A stretch of DNA of 64,000 bases from an uncultured Dehalococcoidia bacterium (GTDB taxonomy: Bacteria; Chloroflexota; Dehalococcoidia; Lucifugimonadales; CATQGZ01). Shown here piece by piece: positions 29,952-39,400 of the stretch. The translations under genes were made by a program, and so were the position numbers. The notes below the pieces were generated by a model that had not been told where the DNA came from, did not search any database, and saw only the letters and a list, made by a program, of their open reading frames with translations. Position 1 is the first letter of the stretch, and the number at the start of each line of letters is the position of its first letter. Location: assembly GCA_958295685.1 (NCBI GenBank), contig OY282366.1:9530-73529 (forward strand), given 5' to 3'.

Positions 29952-30352
29952 GGCGCACCGCACTCGCAGTACTCTTCGCCGTCGCCGCGTGCGACGGACC
30001 CACCACGCCGGCGGCCACGGCCAACGTGGAGGTCAGCGTCGAGGTGGCCCGGGCCGTCAAGGGTCCCAGCCACTGCGTCTGGAGCAACGGACATGGGGTC
30101 AACGTATGGCTCGGCAATGAGCGGCAGCCGACGAACCACTTGGGGATTGCTCGGTTCGCCAGCGTTCCCCACGGGATGATTCCGGGGTTCCTCGAAAGCG
30201 ACGACGAAGAGCTTAACTGGTGGCACAACGACGGTCCCTACCCGTTCCCCTACGTCAGGATAGACGGAACCGAAAAGAAGCTGTGGTTCTTCGGGTTCGC
30301 CGACGGAATGACGGTGAAGGACACCTGCTGGGCGTTGCGGGAGGCGCCATGA
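29948..30352 (+). CDS. Phage lipoprotein in the early operon
   Basis: 134 residues. N-terminal signal MRRTALAVLFAVAACDGPTT: two arginines, hydrophobic core, lipobox VAAC with Cys15. Mature domain about 120 residues, aromatic-rich (WSNGHGVNVWLG; NWWHNDGPYPFPYVRI), likely beta. Early expression of a lipoprotein between recombination and methylase genes is reminiscent of receptor-blocking or superinfection-exclusion lipoproteins such as T5 Llp, by analogy only. ATGA overlap with sbcC. Confidence 0.7.
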   Translation: MRRTALAVLFAVAACDGPTTPAATANVEVSVEVARAVKGPSHCVWSNGHGVNVWLGNERQPTNHLGIARFASVPHGMIPGFLESDDEELNWWHNDGPYPFPYVRIDGTEKKLWFFGFADGMTVKDTCWALREAP

Positions 30353-31563
30353 AGAACCGGACGATCTTCACGGGCGACAACCTGGACGTGCTCCGGGGGC
30401 TGAACAGCGCGTCGGTCGATCTCGTCTACCTCGATCCGCCGTTCAACTCCAACCGTGACTACTCGGCCCCGGTGGGCTCGAAGGCCGCCGGCGCCGCGTT
30501 CAAGGACACGTGGCACTGGGACGACGTGGACGCCGCCTGGCTGGGCGAGCTTGCGGACGCGGAGCCCGACCTGGCGCTGGTGATCGAGGCGGCGGGCGCG
30601 GTGCACGGACGGGGGATGAAGAGCTACTTGCTGATGATGGCGGTGCGGCTGGTCGAGCTTCGGCGCGTGCTCAAGCCCACGGGGAGCATCTACCTGCACT
30701 GCGACCCGACGGCCAACTCGTACCTGCGCTTGCTGATGGACGGCGTGTTCGGGCGCGAGAACATGCGCAACGAGATCGTCTGGTGCTACACCGGGCCGGG
30801 TTCGCCCAAGATGAAGCAGTTCAATCGCAAGCACGACACGCTGTTGTGGTACAGCAACGGCGACCAGTGGGCGTTTAACGGCGACGACGTACGGTTGCCG
30901 TACAAGGATGCGAAGCAGCGACCGCGCAAGGCGTTCGACACGGGTGGCGCGTTCGACAAGGAGCAGATCGAAGCGATGCGCCGCCGTGGAAAGATACCCG
31001 AGACGTGGTGGCCGCAAGCTCCGGGCAACGGACTATGCGTCGTCGCACGGTCAAAGAAGGAGCGCGTCGGATACCCGACGCAGAAGCCGCTCGCCCTGCT
31101 GGAGCGGATCATCAAGGCGTCGAGCAACGAGGGCGACGTGGTGCTCGACCCGTTCTGCGGTTGCGCGACCACCTGCGTCGCCGCCGAGACGCTAGGACGC
31201 GAGTGGATCGGTATCGACCTGTCGGCGCTGGCGGTGAAGCTCGTCAGGAACCGCCTCCGCGACCACCACGGCCTCTTCGGCGACGTGATCCACCGCACCG
31301 ACATCCCCCGCCGCACCGACCGCGACAAGCCCAAGCCCTACCGCCAGCAGGCCCACGTCATCTACGGCGACGCCGAAGGCAACTGTCACTACTGCGGTCA
31401 CCACTTCCCGTTCCGCAACACGACCCTCGACCACAAGGTCCCACGGTCGAAGGGCGGAACGGATCACCTCGACAACCTCGTTCTCGCGTGCGGAGCCTGC
31501 AACTCGGCCAAGGGCTCCAAGGACTACCACGCATTCCTGGCCAAACAGGCGAGACGGCTATGA
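30349..31563 (+). CDS. DNA methyltransferase fused to an HNH nuclease domain
   Basis: 404 residues. The N-terminal 320 residues form a beta-class amino-methyltransferase: catalytic LVYLDPPFNS (26-34) precedes the AdoMet-binding VLDPFCGCATTCVAAE (265-280). The C-terminal 80 residues are an HNH domain: CHYCGHHFPF (346-355), TTLDHKVPRSKGGTDHLDN (359-377), CGACNSAKG. A methylase and a nuclease in one chain could act as modification plus cleavage of unmodified DNA, or the HNH part may be for recognition or homing. ATGA overlap upstream and downstream. Confidence 0.88.
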   Translation: MKNRTIFTGDNLDVLRGLNSASVDLVYLDPPFNSNRDYSAPVGSKAAGAAFKDTWHWDDVDAAWLGELADAEPDLALVIEAAGAVHGRGMKSYLLMMAVRLVELRRVLKPTGSIYLHCDPTANSYLRLLMDGVFGRENMRNEIVWCYTGPGSPKMKQFNRKHDTLLWYSNGDQWAFNGDDVRLPYKDAKQRPRKAFDTGGAFDKEQIEAMRRRGKIPETWWPQAPGNGLCVVARSKKERVGYPTQKPLALLERIIKASSNEGDVVLDPFCGCATTCVAAETLGREWIGIDLSALAVKLVRNRLRDHHGLFGDVIHRTDIPRRTDRDKPKPYRQQAHVIYGDAEGNCHYCGHHFPFRNTTLDHKVPRSKGGTDHLDNLVLACGACNSAKGSKDYHAFLAKQARRL

Positions 31564-31889
31564 GCAATCAAGTGTTCGAAACCTCTAGCCAAGCGCTGGA
31601 GGTCGTACTCGCCGACGTGAAGGCTTGTCGCGAGACCGACATGAGCACGGAGAGCGCCTCCAGCTGGCTGAACGGCCAGAGTGTGGCCTACACGCGAGTC
31701 CTGAGTGAGTTCGCCGGCCGACGATGGCACGCTATGAATCACCTGGCGGGTGGTTTCCTTATGGCGTCCGTGTTGCTCGAAGAGCTAGCGGATTACGAGA
31801 AGGTGATCACCACCCTCGAGGGTGCCATTGGGAATACGCCGGCTGCGGATTACTCGCCGCAAATGGGACGAAGGGTCCACGAGGCGTGA
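31560..31889 (+). CDS. Small helical protein
   Basis: 109 residues, ATGA-coupled to the methylase-HNH gene and GTGA-coupled to the nuclease downstream. All-helical (SQALEVVLADVKACRETDMS; FLMASVLLEELADYEKVITT). No family recognised. Confidence 0.65.
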   Translation: MSNQVFETSSQALEVVLADVKACRETDMSTESASSWLNGQSVAYTRVLSEFAGRRWHAMNHLAGGFLMASVLLEELADYEKVITTLEGAIGNTPAADYSPQMGRRVHEA

Positions 31890-32257
31890 GGGAGCGTGAC
31901 CTGATCAACCGCATCCTGCTTGCGGTGCAGACCGAGTGGCCGACCGAGGTGCGGCTGTTCCGAAACTCGGTCGGCATGGGCACCGTCGGAACTCCAGACC
32001 GGGCGACGCGAAGACGTGCGATGCGGTTCGGGCTGGCTGTCGGCTCAGCCGATCTGATCGGAATCGGGCGGGATGGCGTGTTCCTCTCCCTGGAGGTGAA
32101 AGCTGACCGTCGTCGTCTGACGGCGGCACAGCGGAAGTGGAAGAAGATGATCAGAGACATGGGTGGCATCGCGCACGTGGTCAGCACTCCAGAGGAAGCG
32201 GTGCGCATCCTACACGACGAGTTTGCGGGGAGGCGGAGATGGTCAAGATCGGACTGA
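31886..32257 (+). CDS. VRR-type nuclease
   Basis: 123 residues from GTG 31886 (GTGA overlap). Contains the PD-(D/E)xK core as in VRR-NUC proteins: FRNSVGMGTVGTP, then SADLIGIGRDGVFLSLEVKA with D, E and K in place, then a helix RLTAAQRKWKKMIRDMGG and AHVVST. Family members cut flap or Holliday-type structures. Size matches the stand-alone phage form (about 100-130 aa). It lies with the helicase and primase in the replication operon. Confidence 0.85.
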   Translation: MRERDLINRILLAVQTEWPTEVRLFRNSVGMGTVGTPDRATRRRAMRFGLAVGSADLIGIGRDGVFLSLEVKADRRRLTAAQRKWKKMIRDMGGIAHVVSTPEEAVRILHDEFAGRRRWSRSD

Positions 32258-32430
32258 CGGAGAAGGGGCGCATCAGTGCTGTCTCTGTGGACGGCGGCGA
32301 CGCATGGATTCTCAGCGACGGGGGATGGCGATACGTGGGTTTCCCTGTGCTGCCAATGATCTCGGAAGAGAAGACCCGAGCTATCCTAGACTGGGTGAAG
32401 TCCGCTGCGCCTCCGTCCAGAGCAAACTGA
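32239..32430 (+). CDS. Small hypothetical protein
   Basis: 63 residues; ATG 32239 with GGCGGAG, inside the end of the nuclease gene (19-bp overlap). Beta-like start (MVKIGLTEKGRISAVSVDGG) and a C-terminal helix. Function unknown. Confidence 0.6.
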   Translation: MVKIGLTEKGRISAVSVDGGDAWILSDGGWRYVGFPVLPMISEEKTRAILDWVKSAAPPSRAN

Positions 32431-32455
32431 GCTGATCGAGGGTACCCGGACTGCC

Positions 32456-33823
32456 ATGCGCCGGCATCGCCGGGTGCTGGTGCAGGCGCCCACCGGCTTC
32501 GGCAAGTCGGTGGTGATAGCCCACATGGTGGCGTCCGCCCAGGTGGCCTGTCCCCCCGTCTGGGTGGCGGCGCATCGTCGGGAGATCCTGGACCAGCTGT
32601 CGCGAGTGCTGTGGGCGTGCGACGTGGGGCACAGCTGGGTTCTCGGCCGACGTGCCAAGAACAACTTGGCCAGCGTCCAGTTGGGGTCGATCCAGAGTCT
32701 CTGGAATCGTCGGACTCAGCTTCGGCGCCCGTCGCTGCTCGTGGTTGACGAGGCCCACCACTGCACCAGCCCCACCTACCGACGACTGCTGGCGCACGTC
32801 GGCTCGGCCTGGGTGATCGGATTGACGGCCACGCCGATGCGGCTGGACGGCCAGCCGCTGGGGGACATCTTTGGCGAGCTGGTGCTGGGGCCCTCGACCG
32901 CTGAGCTGATCCAGATGGGCCGACTGGCGCGGTATCGCGTCTTCGGCGCTGCGCCCCCGGACGACACGCGGGAGGGGATGAAGCGGCGTGCGGGAGACTT
33001 TGCCCGTGGGGCGCAGGAGGATTGGCTGGCCGACAAGCGCATCCTCGGAGACGGTCCCAAGCACTACATGAAGTGGGTCTATCCCGGGTCGAGTCTCGTT
33101 TTCTGTCCCACCCGACGGGTGGCCCGGGAGGCTCGCGACCGGTTCCGTCGTGCAGGGATCCCGAGCGAATACGTCGGGGGCGACACACCCGCCGCTGATC
33201 GGATGGCTCGAGTGCGCGGTCTCAAGACTGGCCACGTGAAGGTGGTGACGAGCGTGGACCTCTTCTCCGAGGGCCTCGATTGCCCAGGGCTGGCAGCGGT
33301 CCAGCTGATGAGGCCGACCGAAAGCCTGGCGTTGTACCTCCAGCAGGTCGGCCGGGCGCTCCGCGTCGAGGACGGCAAGCAGGAAGCGTTGATCCTCGAC
33401 CACGTGAAGAACGTCTGGCGGCACGGACTTCCTGATGCGCAGCGGGAGTGGGTATTGGAGAAGGGCGGATCACGGAAGCGAGGATCGACGCCGGTCGCCT
33501 CCGTTTCGTATTGCGCGGAGTGCTTCGCCGTCTTCCGGTCCGGCGTGCCACGGTGTCCCGCATGTGGTCATGCCGTCACGGTGGGCCGGAAAGTCGAAGA
33601 GGATCGCGAGGCCACCCTGGTGGAGATCGACCCAGCGGTGCAGCGGGTCAAGCGTCGGGCTGAAGAGCGCTCCGCCCGCACACTCGACGATCTCGTGCGG
33701 CTCGCGCAGCAACGCGGCTACCGCCGAGGCTGGGCGGCGCATCGGTTTGCTGCACGACACGGGATCGAACTCGATGCTCAGCTCAGGGCTCAAGAGGGCG
33801 CCCTCTGGAAGCACTCGGCGTGA
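32456..33823 (+). CDS. SF2 DNA helicase (DEAH type) with zinc ribbon
   Basis: 455 residues from the first ATG. Motif I APTGFGKS (9-17), II VVDEAHH (97-103), III TATPMRLD, IV FCPTRR, V TSVDLFSEGLD, VI QQVGRALR, then a CxxC...CxxC zinc ribbon (YCAECFAVF, RCPACGHA) near 350-370. It unwinds DNA in replication or repair, similar to phage UvsW/RAD25-like helicases. The frame is open upstream to 32399 and reads LRLRPEQTELIEGTRTA, which looks like the conserved Q motif, so translation probably begins earlier at a non-ATG codon such as CTG 32405. Confidence 0.88.
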   Translation: MRRHRRVLVQAPTGFGKSVVIAHMVASAQVACPPVWVAAHRREILDQLSRVLWACDVGHSWVLGRRAKNNLASVQLGSIQSLWNRRTQLRRPSLLVVDEAHHCTSPTYRRLLAHVGSAWVIGLTATPMRLDGQPLGDIFGELVLGPSTAELIQMGRLARYRVFGAAPPDDTREGMKRRAGDFARGAQEDWLADKRILGDGPKHYMKWVYPGSSLVFCPTRRVAREARDRFRRAGIPSEYVGGDTPAADRMARVRGLKTGHVKVVTSVDLFSEGLDCPGLAAVQLMRPTESLALYLQQVGRALRVEDGKQEALILDHVKNVWRHGLPDAQREWVLEKGGSRKRGSTPVASVSYCAECFAVFRSGVPRCPACGHAVTVGRKVEEDREATLVEIDPAVQRVKRRAEERSARTLDDLVRLAQQRGYRRGWAAHRFAARHGIELDAQLRAQEGALWKHSA

Positions 33824-36444
33824 GTCGGGTGCGGGAGGACACAGCGGTGCGCCAGGCGATGGCAGTGCATGGGCTGTACCCACGCGGAGTCCTGGTCGCC
33901 AACGACGCCTATCACCGCTTTCCTGGGCGGGAGAAGTCGAAATCGAACCGTGCCGGGTGGTACCGGGTGCCTGTGGATCAACGGGTCGTCTTCTTTGGCG
34001 ACTATAGCCAGGGACTGAGCACGTATTGGCGCGACGAGACGTGGAAACGCCCTCCGCTGGATGAGTGGAAGAAGATCCAGAGGAGGCAGGCCCGGCTGAA
34101 GAAAAACCGGGAAGAGGCTGCGGAGACGAGTCGCGGAACGATGCGGAAGATCTGGGCGAATGCCACTGTGCTGGACCCCAAGACGCACCCCTATTTCGAG
34201 GCCAAGGACATCGACCCGACGGACTGCCAGGTCCGCCGATATCGAGACGATAAGGGGACGGACATGTTGCTGTGCCCGCTGTATCTCGGGAGGAAGCTGG
34301 TCGGTATCCAGCGCATCTTCACCGACGGCCGAAAGCGGTTCTTCTTCGGGATGCAGAATTTCGATGGCGGCTCGGTTCGCTTCAGCGGCGGCTCCCGTGT
34401 GATCTATCTCTGCGAAGGGTGGGCGACTGCCTGGTCAATCTGGAAGTCCACCAAGTGCTCAGTGATCGCCTGCTACTCGACTGAGAATCTCGGTCATGTC
34501 GCGGCCCGGGCCGTCGAGAAGCTCAGCGACGCACGGATCATCATCGCGGCTGATAACGATCGGTGGAGCACCTACTACGCAAAGGGCGGTGGAGAGAAGC
34601 CCAACCCCGGCGTCGCCTATGCTCGGAGCATCGCTGCCGCGCACGACCTGGAGGTGGCGATCCCCGATTTCGTGGACTTGACGGGCGAGCCGACGGACTA
34701 CGACGATCTGCGGAGGCTGGAGGGAGAGCCGGCGGTGCGGCGGTGGCTGGACCCCGATATCGCGACCGACGCCGTGACCGAGCCCTCTGAAGCGTCCGAC
34801 GAGCCCACATGGTTGGACGAGGCGCCCTTCATTGCTCGCGGCATGGTCGGCGACAGGTATCTGCTGGTCAGGAAGGACACCGGTGCGCCAAAGCTGCTGA
34901 CAGCGAGTCAGCTGTGCAGCCAACCGTTTCTTACGGCGCTGGCCCCGAAGTCGTGGTGGGATGTCCAGAGCGCAGATTTCTTCGGGACTAAGAACACCAG
35001 CTGGATGAGCTTGGGCGGATTGCTCCAAGGCATTTGCGAGGCAAACGACCAGGTGGGGAATCACGCCAGGGGCCGTGGTGTGTGGCGCGAGCCAGCGGGA
35101 ATTGTGGTCCATTGCGGAGATTCGCTTCAGAGACCAAATGGTTTCTGGACGAAGCCCTGGTTGTATGCTGGCGCGAACTACATCAAGCCCGATAATCCTG
35201 ACGATCACATGGGCCAGCTGCGTGAAGAAGCGACCGTGGAGGAGACTCGCAGGGTGGCGGAAGCGATCTGCGATTGGTGGTGGTGGAAGTGGGGCGCCTC
35301 GGGAGAACTGGTGACTGGCTGGACACTACTTGCGCCCATTGCGGCCTGCCTACGGTGGCGTCCACACATCTGGGTCAACGCACCGCCGAGTGCGGGCAAG
35401 AGCCAACTGCTGACTCTGCTCGCGGGAGTCAGCTCGTTCGTGCAATACTCGGAAGGCGGCACCACTAGGGCGTCCCTGTACCGCGACTTGGGAGGCATCA
35501 ATGCGCTCAGCGGGATCCTGGATGAGATGGAGCCGCCGAGTAGCGACCAAGCACGGCAACGGACGTATGACGATGTGATTGAATATGCTCGGAAGTGCTC
35601 GTCCGGCTCGACGATCCGACAGGTCAAGGGCGACACGACGGTATCATATCGGGCGCAGTCGATGTTCTTGTTTGCGTCGATCGCCGGTGCGGTGCGGACA
35701 CCCCAGGATCAGCAACGCTTCACCGCTTGCGAGTTCATTAAGCCGACACGGCCAGACAAATTGTATCTGATCGACCGGGCGGACCTTGACCAACAGATCC
35801 GAGACGGATTGCCGGCGCGGATCTTGGCGCGAACCGTAGCTATGCTGCGGGACGGAAGGCTGGATCGAGCAATCGACACCTTCCGCAACGTCTTCCTCCA
35901 CAATACCAAGTCCAGCCGCCAAGCCGATCAGCTGGGGTCCCTGATGGCGGGTGCATGGATGATGCGCCACGACGACGCGCCCGACGCCCTAGAAGCTCGG
36001 GAGTGGATCGGGAGCATGGACTGGAACGAAAGTGCCGACAGTCATGGTGCCGCGACTACACCCGTCACAGTGGATCAAGCGGGCCGGGTCGTGCTGGACC
36101 ACCTTCTGCAAGCTGGCGTTTTCTATGACTTCGACAAGAAGAAAACGGTGCTCGGTGCCTTGATCATCAAGGCCGCCACGATGCTGACCGACGTTAGCGA
36201 AGAGGCCAAGACCCTGAGACAGTGGCAGATAGCGGTGTCGTCAGACTGGGTGATCTTCGGCTGCAAGTCTCGCTTGATCCGACGTGCGCTGAAAGACACG
36301 ATGTATCAAGACCGCTGGCCAGCCCTGCTGGCGGATTTGCCGGGTGCAACGAAGCCTACTGCGGTGGAGGGCGGGAGGCAGCGATTTGACGGCGTGCGGA
36401 CCATGGTGGTGAAGGTTCCGCTCAAAGAGGTGATCGGGAGCTAG
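33820..36444 (+). CDS. Primase-helicase
   Basis: 874 residues from GTG 33820 (GTGA overlap). The N-terminal third has Toprim-like features: IYLCEGWATAWSIWK (near 196) and DARIIIAADNDRW (near 238), the E...DxD pattern of bacterial and phage primases. A middle linker precedes an ATPase domain with Walker A NAPPSAGKSQLL (near 520) and acidic ILDEMEP (near 565), like DUF927/D5-type helicases. No polymerase gene is seen, so it probably primes and unwinds for the host replisome. Its stop overlaps the convergent giant gene stop. Confidence 0.8.
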   Translation: MSRVREDTAVRQAMAVHGLYPRGVLVANDAYHRFPGREKSKSNRAGWYRVPVDQRVVFFGDYSQGLSTYWRDETWKRPPLDEWKKIQRRQARLKKNREEAAETSRGTMRKIWANATVLDPKTHPYFEAKDIDPTDCQVRRYRDDKGTDMLLCPLYLGRKLVGIQRIFTDGRKRFFFGMQNFDGGSVRFSGGSRVIYLCEGWATAWSIWKSTKCSVIACYSTENLGHVAARAVEKLSDARIIIAADNDRWSTYYAKGGGEKPNPGVAYARSIAAAHDLEVAIPDFVDLTGEPTDYDDLRRLEGEPAVRRWLDPDIATDAVTEPSEASDEPTWLDEAPFIARGMVGDRYLLVRKDTGAPKLLTASQLCSQPFLTALAPKSWWDVQSADFFGTKNTSWMSLGGLLQGICEANDQVGNHARGRGVWREPAGIVVHCGDSLQRPNGFWTKPWLYAGANYIKPDNPDDHMGQLREEATVEETRRVAEAICDWWWWKWGASGELVTGWTLLAPIAACLRWRPHIWVNAPPSAGKSQLLTLLAGVSSFVQYSEGGTTRASLYRDLGGINALSGILDEMEPPSSDQARQRTYDDVIEYARKCSSGSTIRQVKGDTTVSYRAQSMFLFASIAGAVRTPQDQQRFTACEFIKPTRPDKLYLIDRADLDQQIRDGLPARILARTVAMLRDGRLDRAIDTFRNVFLHNTKSSRQADQLGSLMAGAWMMRHDDAPDALEAREWIGSMDWNESADSHGAATTPVTVDQAGRVVLDHLLQAGVFYDFDKKKTVLGALIIKAATMLTDVSEEAKTLRQWQIAVSSDWVIFGCKSRLIRRALKDTMYQDRWPALLADLPGATKPTAVEGGRQRFDGVRTMVVKVPLKEVIGS

Positions 36445-39400
36445 TGGCTCCGGGGCAAGCGGCGCATGGACTGGCGCTGGCTGCGCAAGAGATCGTGTGC
36501 GCTCACGGGGGATCGGGGACGCGCTGGCAACTGAGGCGACGGGCTCAGCAAGTCATAGTTGGCGCCAGCTAGCTGGAGCATCTGGTCGCGGTACTCGTCC
36601 CGCTCGCTCAGTGCGACCTCCATTTCGCCTCTGGTCACATTGTCTGGTAGCGGGACGTCCGGACCTTCGAAGCGGCTCAAGTAGCCAAAGCGCCGGTTGA
36701 CGACGGCCAGGAGGTCGTTGGCGGTGGGTGGGGCGTCCCGCTTGTCGGTCAGCTCTGCTACGGCCTTTCTGAAGGCGCGTTGGTCCATCTCGATCGCCGC
36801 CTTCAGTAGGCGGCGGTTTTCCTGGAGGATGTCCGCCGGCGCATCGGCCTTGAGTCGTGCCCGGAGCGAACGATCATCTCCGACGTTGAACCACTTCATG
36901 ATGTCCTTGGCCTGTCCGATTGGCCCTGCCGCCGGGATCCCGGTCACGACAGTCTGGAGCTCGAGCAGCGCGACAGCTGCACGCGTGAACTCGTCGGTGG
37001 CTGCGGAGCTGAGGTCTTGCTCCAGCTCACCGTCCACGGCGGCGTCGATTCCCTGCATGAGGTCGATGGTCGCGGCCACGCCGTCGCGATAGATGTCCTC
37101 GGTTGCGCTCGCGGGGTAGATGAAGGCCCCCTCGTCCATCAACTGTGTCACCGCTAGGTGCATGGCGGCGCCCAATATCGGCACGGTGGACGTGAGCTCG
37201 GCCAAGGCCCTTGAGGCGGCCTTCTCGGCGGGCTCGTCATCGTCCCAGTCGGACTTCAGGATGAAGCGGATCGCGGTCGCTATCGTGATCGAGAACGCCA
37301 CGGCACCGAGGGCATTCTTCGCCTTGGTCTTGTCCCCACGGCGCCAGGCGTCGTGGCCGCGCAGCAGGTTGGAATAGATCTTGGCCGCCGGCGACATGAA
37401 CATGAACCATGCCTGTGCCCACGGATTGCGCTTCCCCCACAGCAGGGCACCCGAGTGGTCGAGCGCGTGCGACGAGTTCTCGCTGTCGAACATCATGTCT
37501 CGCCACAGCTTGCCTACCCTCTTGGGGTCAGGGGGCTGGCCCGCCTCCTCCAGGGATGTCTCCGCCACGGCCCAGCGGAGCAATCCTCCCATGGCATCCG
37601 TCCACTGAAGCGGCTTGAGTCCTTTGTCGGCCCACGTGTCAGCAAAGACACGGGGGCTATCCAAGTTCCCGATCGCACCCCCGGTGGTCTCGCGAAGGTA
37701 GAAGGCGCCATGCTCATAGCGGTCCCGCCAGTAGGGGGAATGGGCCACGGCGTCGGCCAACATGCGGCGGCGTGTCGCGGGGTTGGAGAACTTGCGAAGC
37801 GCACGCACCCAGTCCGGTGCAGGCAAATGGGCGTCCTGCAACGTCAACGTGGTGAAGGGCAACGATGCCGCCGTCAGCATGACGGGAGAGAGGCGGAAAG
37901 CCAGCACGCCCGCGCCCCAGTTGCGCAGCACGGTGCGGACCTTCGCGTCGGCAGTAGTGTCTGGACGCATGGTGGTCTGCTGCGTCACGGTGTCCCAGAT
38001 CCGGTCGACACCGGCGTTGCCGATGTGCTTGCGGAGGACCTGCTTGACGCTGGCCTTCCCGAGGACCGATCGGATGTTCCAGACGGGTGCGAGGTAGGCC
38101 GAGATCCGGCTGACGTGGCTCGCGTGGGACATGAACTCGCTGTAGGCCGATCCGATCTCGAGTGGAGGCGCTAGCGGAGCGTCTCCGGGCATCCGACTCT
38201 TCAAGTGTGCCCAGCTGGTCACCGTGACCGGCTTGGCGTCGAGCCCCAGCCCATCGCCGGAGCTCTTGCGGTTGCTCAATCGCACTAGCGGGTCGATGCT
38301 GGTGTCCGCGTGGGACATGTCGCGCTGGCCCGGCCAGTACTTCGGGACCGTCGCTGTCTCGAAGCCGAACACCTCCACCCACGCGGCGTTGAGTGCTTTC
38401 TTGATCGAGCCGTTGTACTGCTTGAACATGGTCTTTGCGACCTCTTGCGAGCCCGCGTCCAAGGCCTGCTCCAGGCTCATAACGAAGTCGGTCATCTCGT
38501 CTTCCGACATGCGTGGCGGGATCACTCTCTCGCCCAGCCGTGCCAGCGTGAAACCCTTCCTGCTGATGATGAGACGGTTGCGCGGGTCCAACATCTTGCC
38601 CAGCAGGGCGATCGCTTCATCGCGTTGCAGGACTCTGACGGCCGGGTGGACGGCCATCTTGTTGGCGTCCAGCCACGCGGCGATCTCCGTCAACGGTTGC
38701 GTGCGCCATGTTTCGAAGGCGCGGGTCCCGATCTTCTCGCCGGACGCCCGCTCATAGGCCGCGTTCACGGGATCGAGGAACTGCTGGCGGAGTCCGGCGG
38801 CCTGGTCGTAGGCGTCCCGGAGATCGTCGATGACCAGGGCCTTCAGCGTCGGCGACACGTCTTGGAGCAGCACCTTGAGCGTGGCCGCAAAGTCACGGAA
38901 GAAGAGGCTGACCACAGAACGCTCACGGTTGCCTGGCGCCGCTGTCACGCCCGTCTGCAACCGCTGGAAGACGTTTGCCGTGGACTTGCGCTTGGTCCGT
39001 ACCGGCGACTGACTCGTCTCGGAGACGATGGCCTCCGCGATCTTGCGCTGGTCGCTGAACCGCCGCTTGCCGACCAGTTCGTTCATCGCGGCATTCTCAC
39101 GCACGATGGACTCGACGAGTGCCACCAGCTTCCAGGTCACTGCCGGAGGCGCGGCGCCGACCGTCTTCATCCGTGCGCCCTTTGGAGGCTTCGACTGGAG
39201 CAGCTTGCCACCGTGGATCACCGGTAGCAGGGAGCCCTGCACGATGTAGCCGGCGAGGACCATCTTGAGTGCGGCGACCGCCTCCGGGCGCAGACGCGGC
39301 ACCTTCGCCCGGATCAGTACACGGCGGAGCTCCGCCGTCGCGTTCCGGCGAAGCTCGTTGCGGAACAGTTGCTCTGTGGCCGCGACGGCCGCACGTGCGT

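Noticed and set aside
34968..34990. GCGCAGATTTCTTCGGGACT resembling the promoter box on the opposite strand
   Set aside because: Inside the primase coding sequence, one extra T and no CTACGC at 16-17 nt; chance match.
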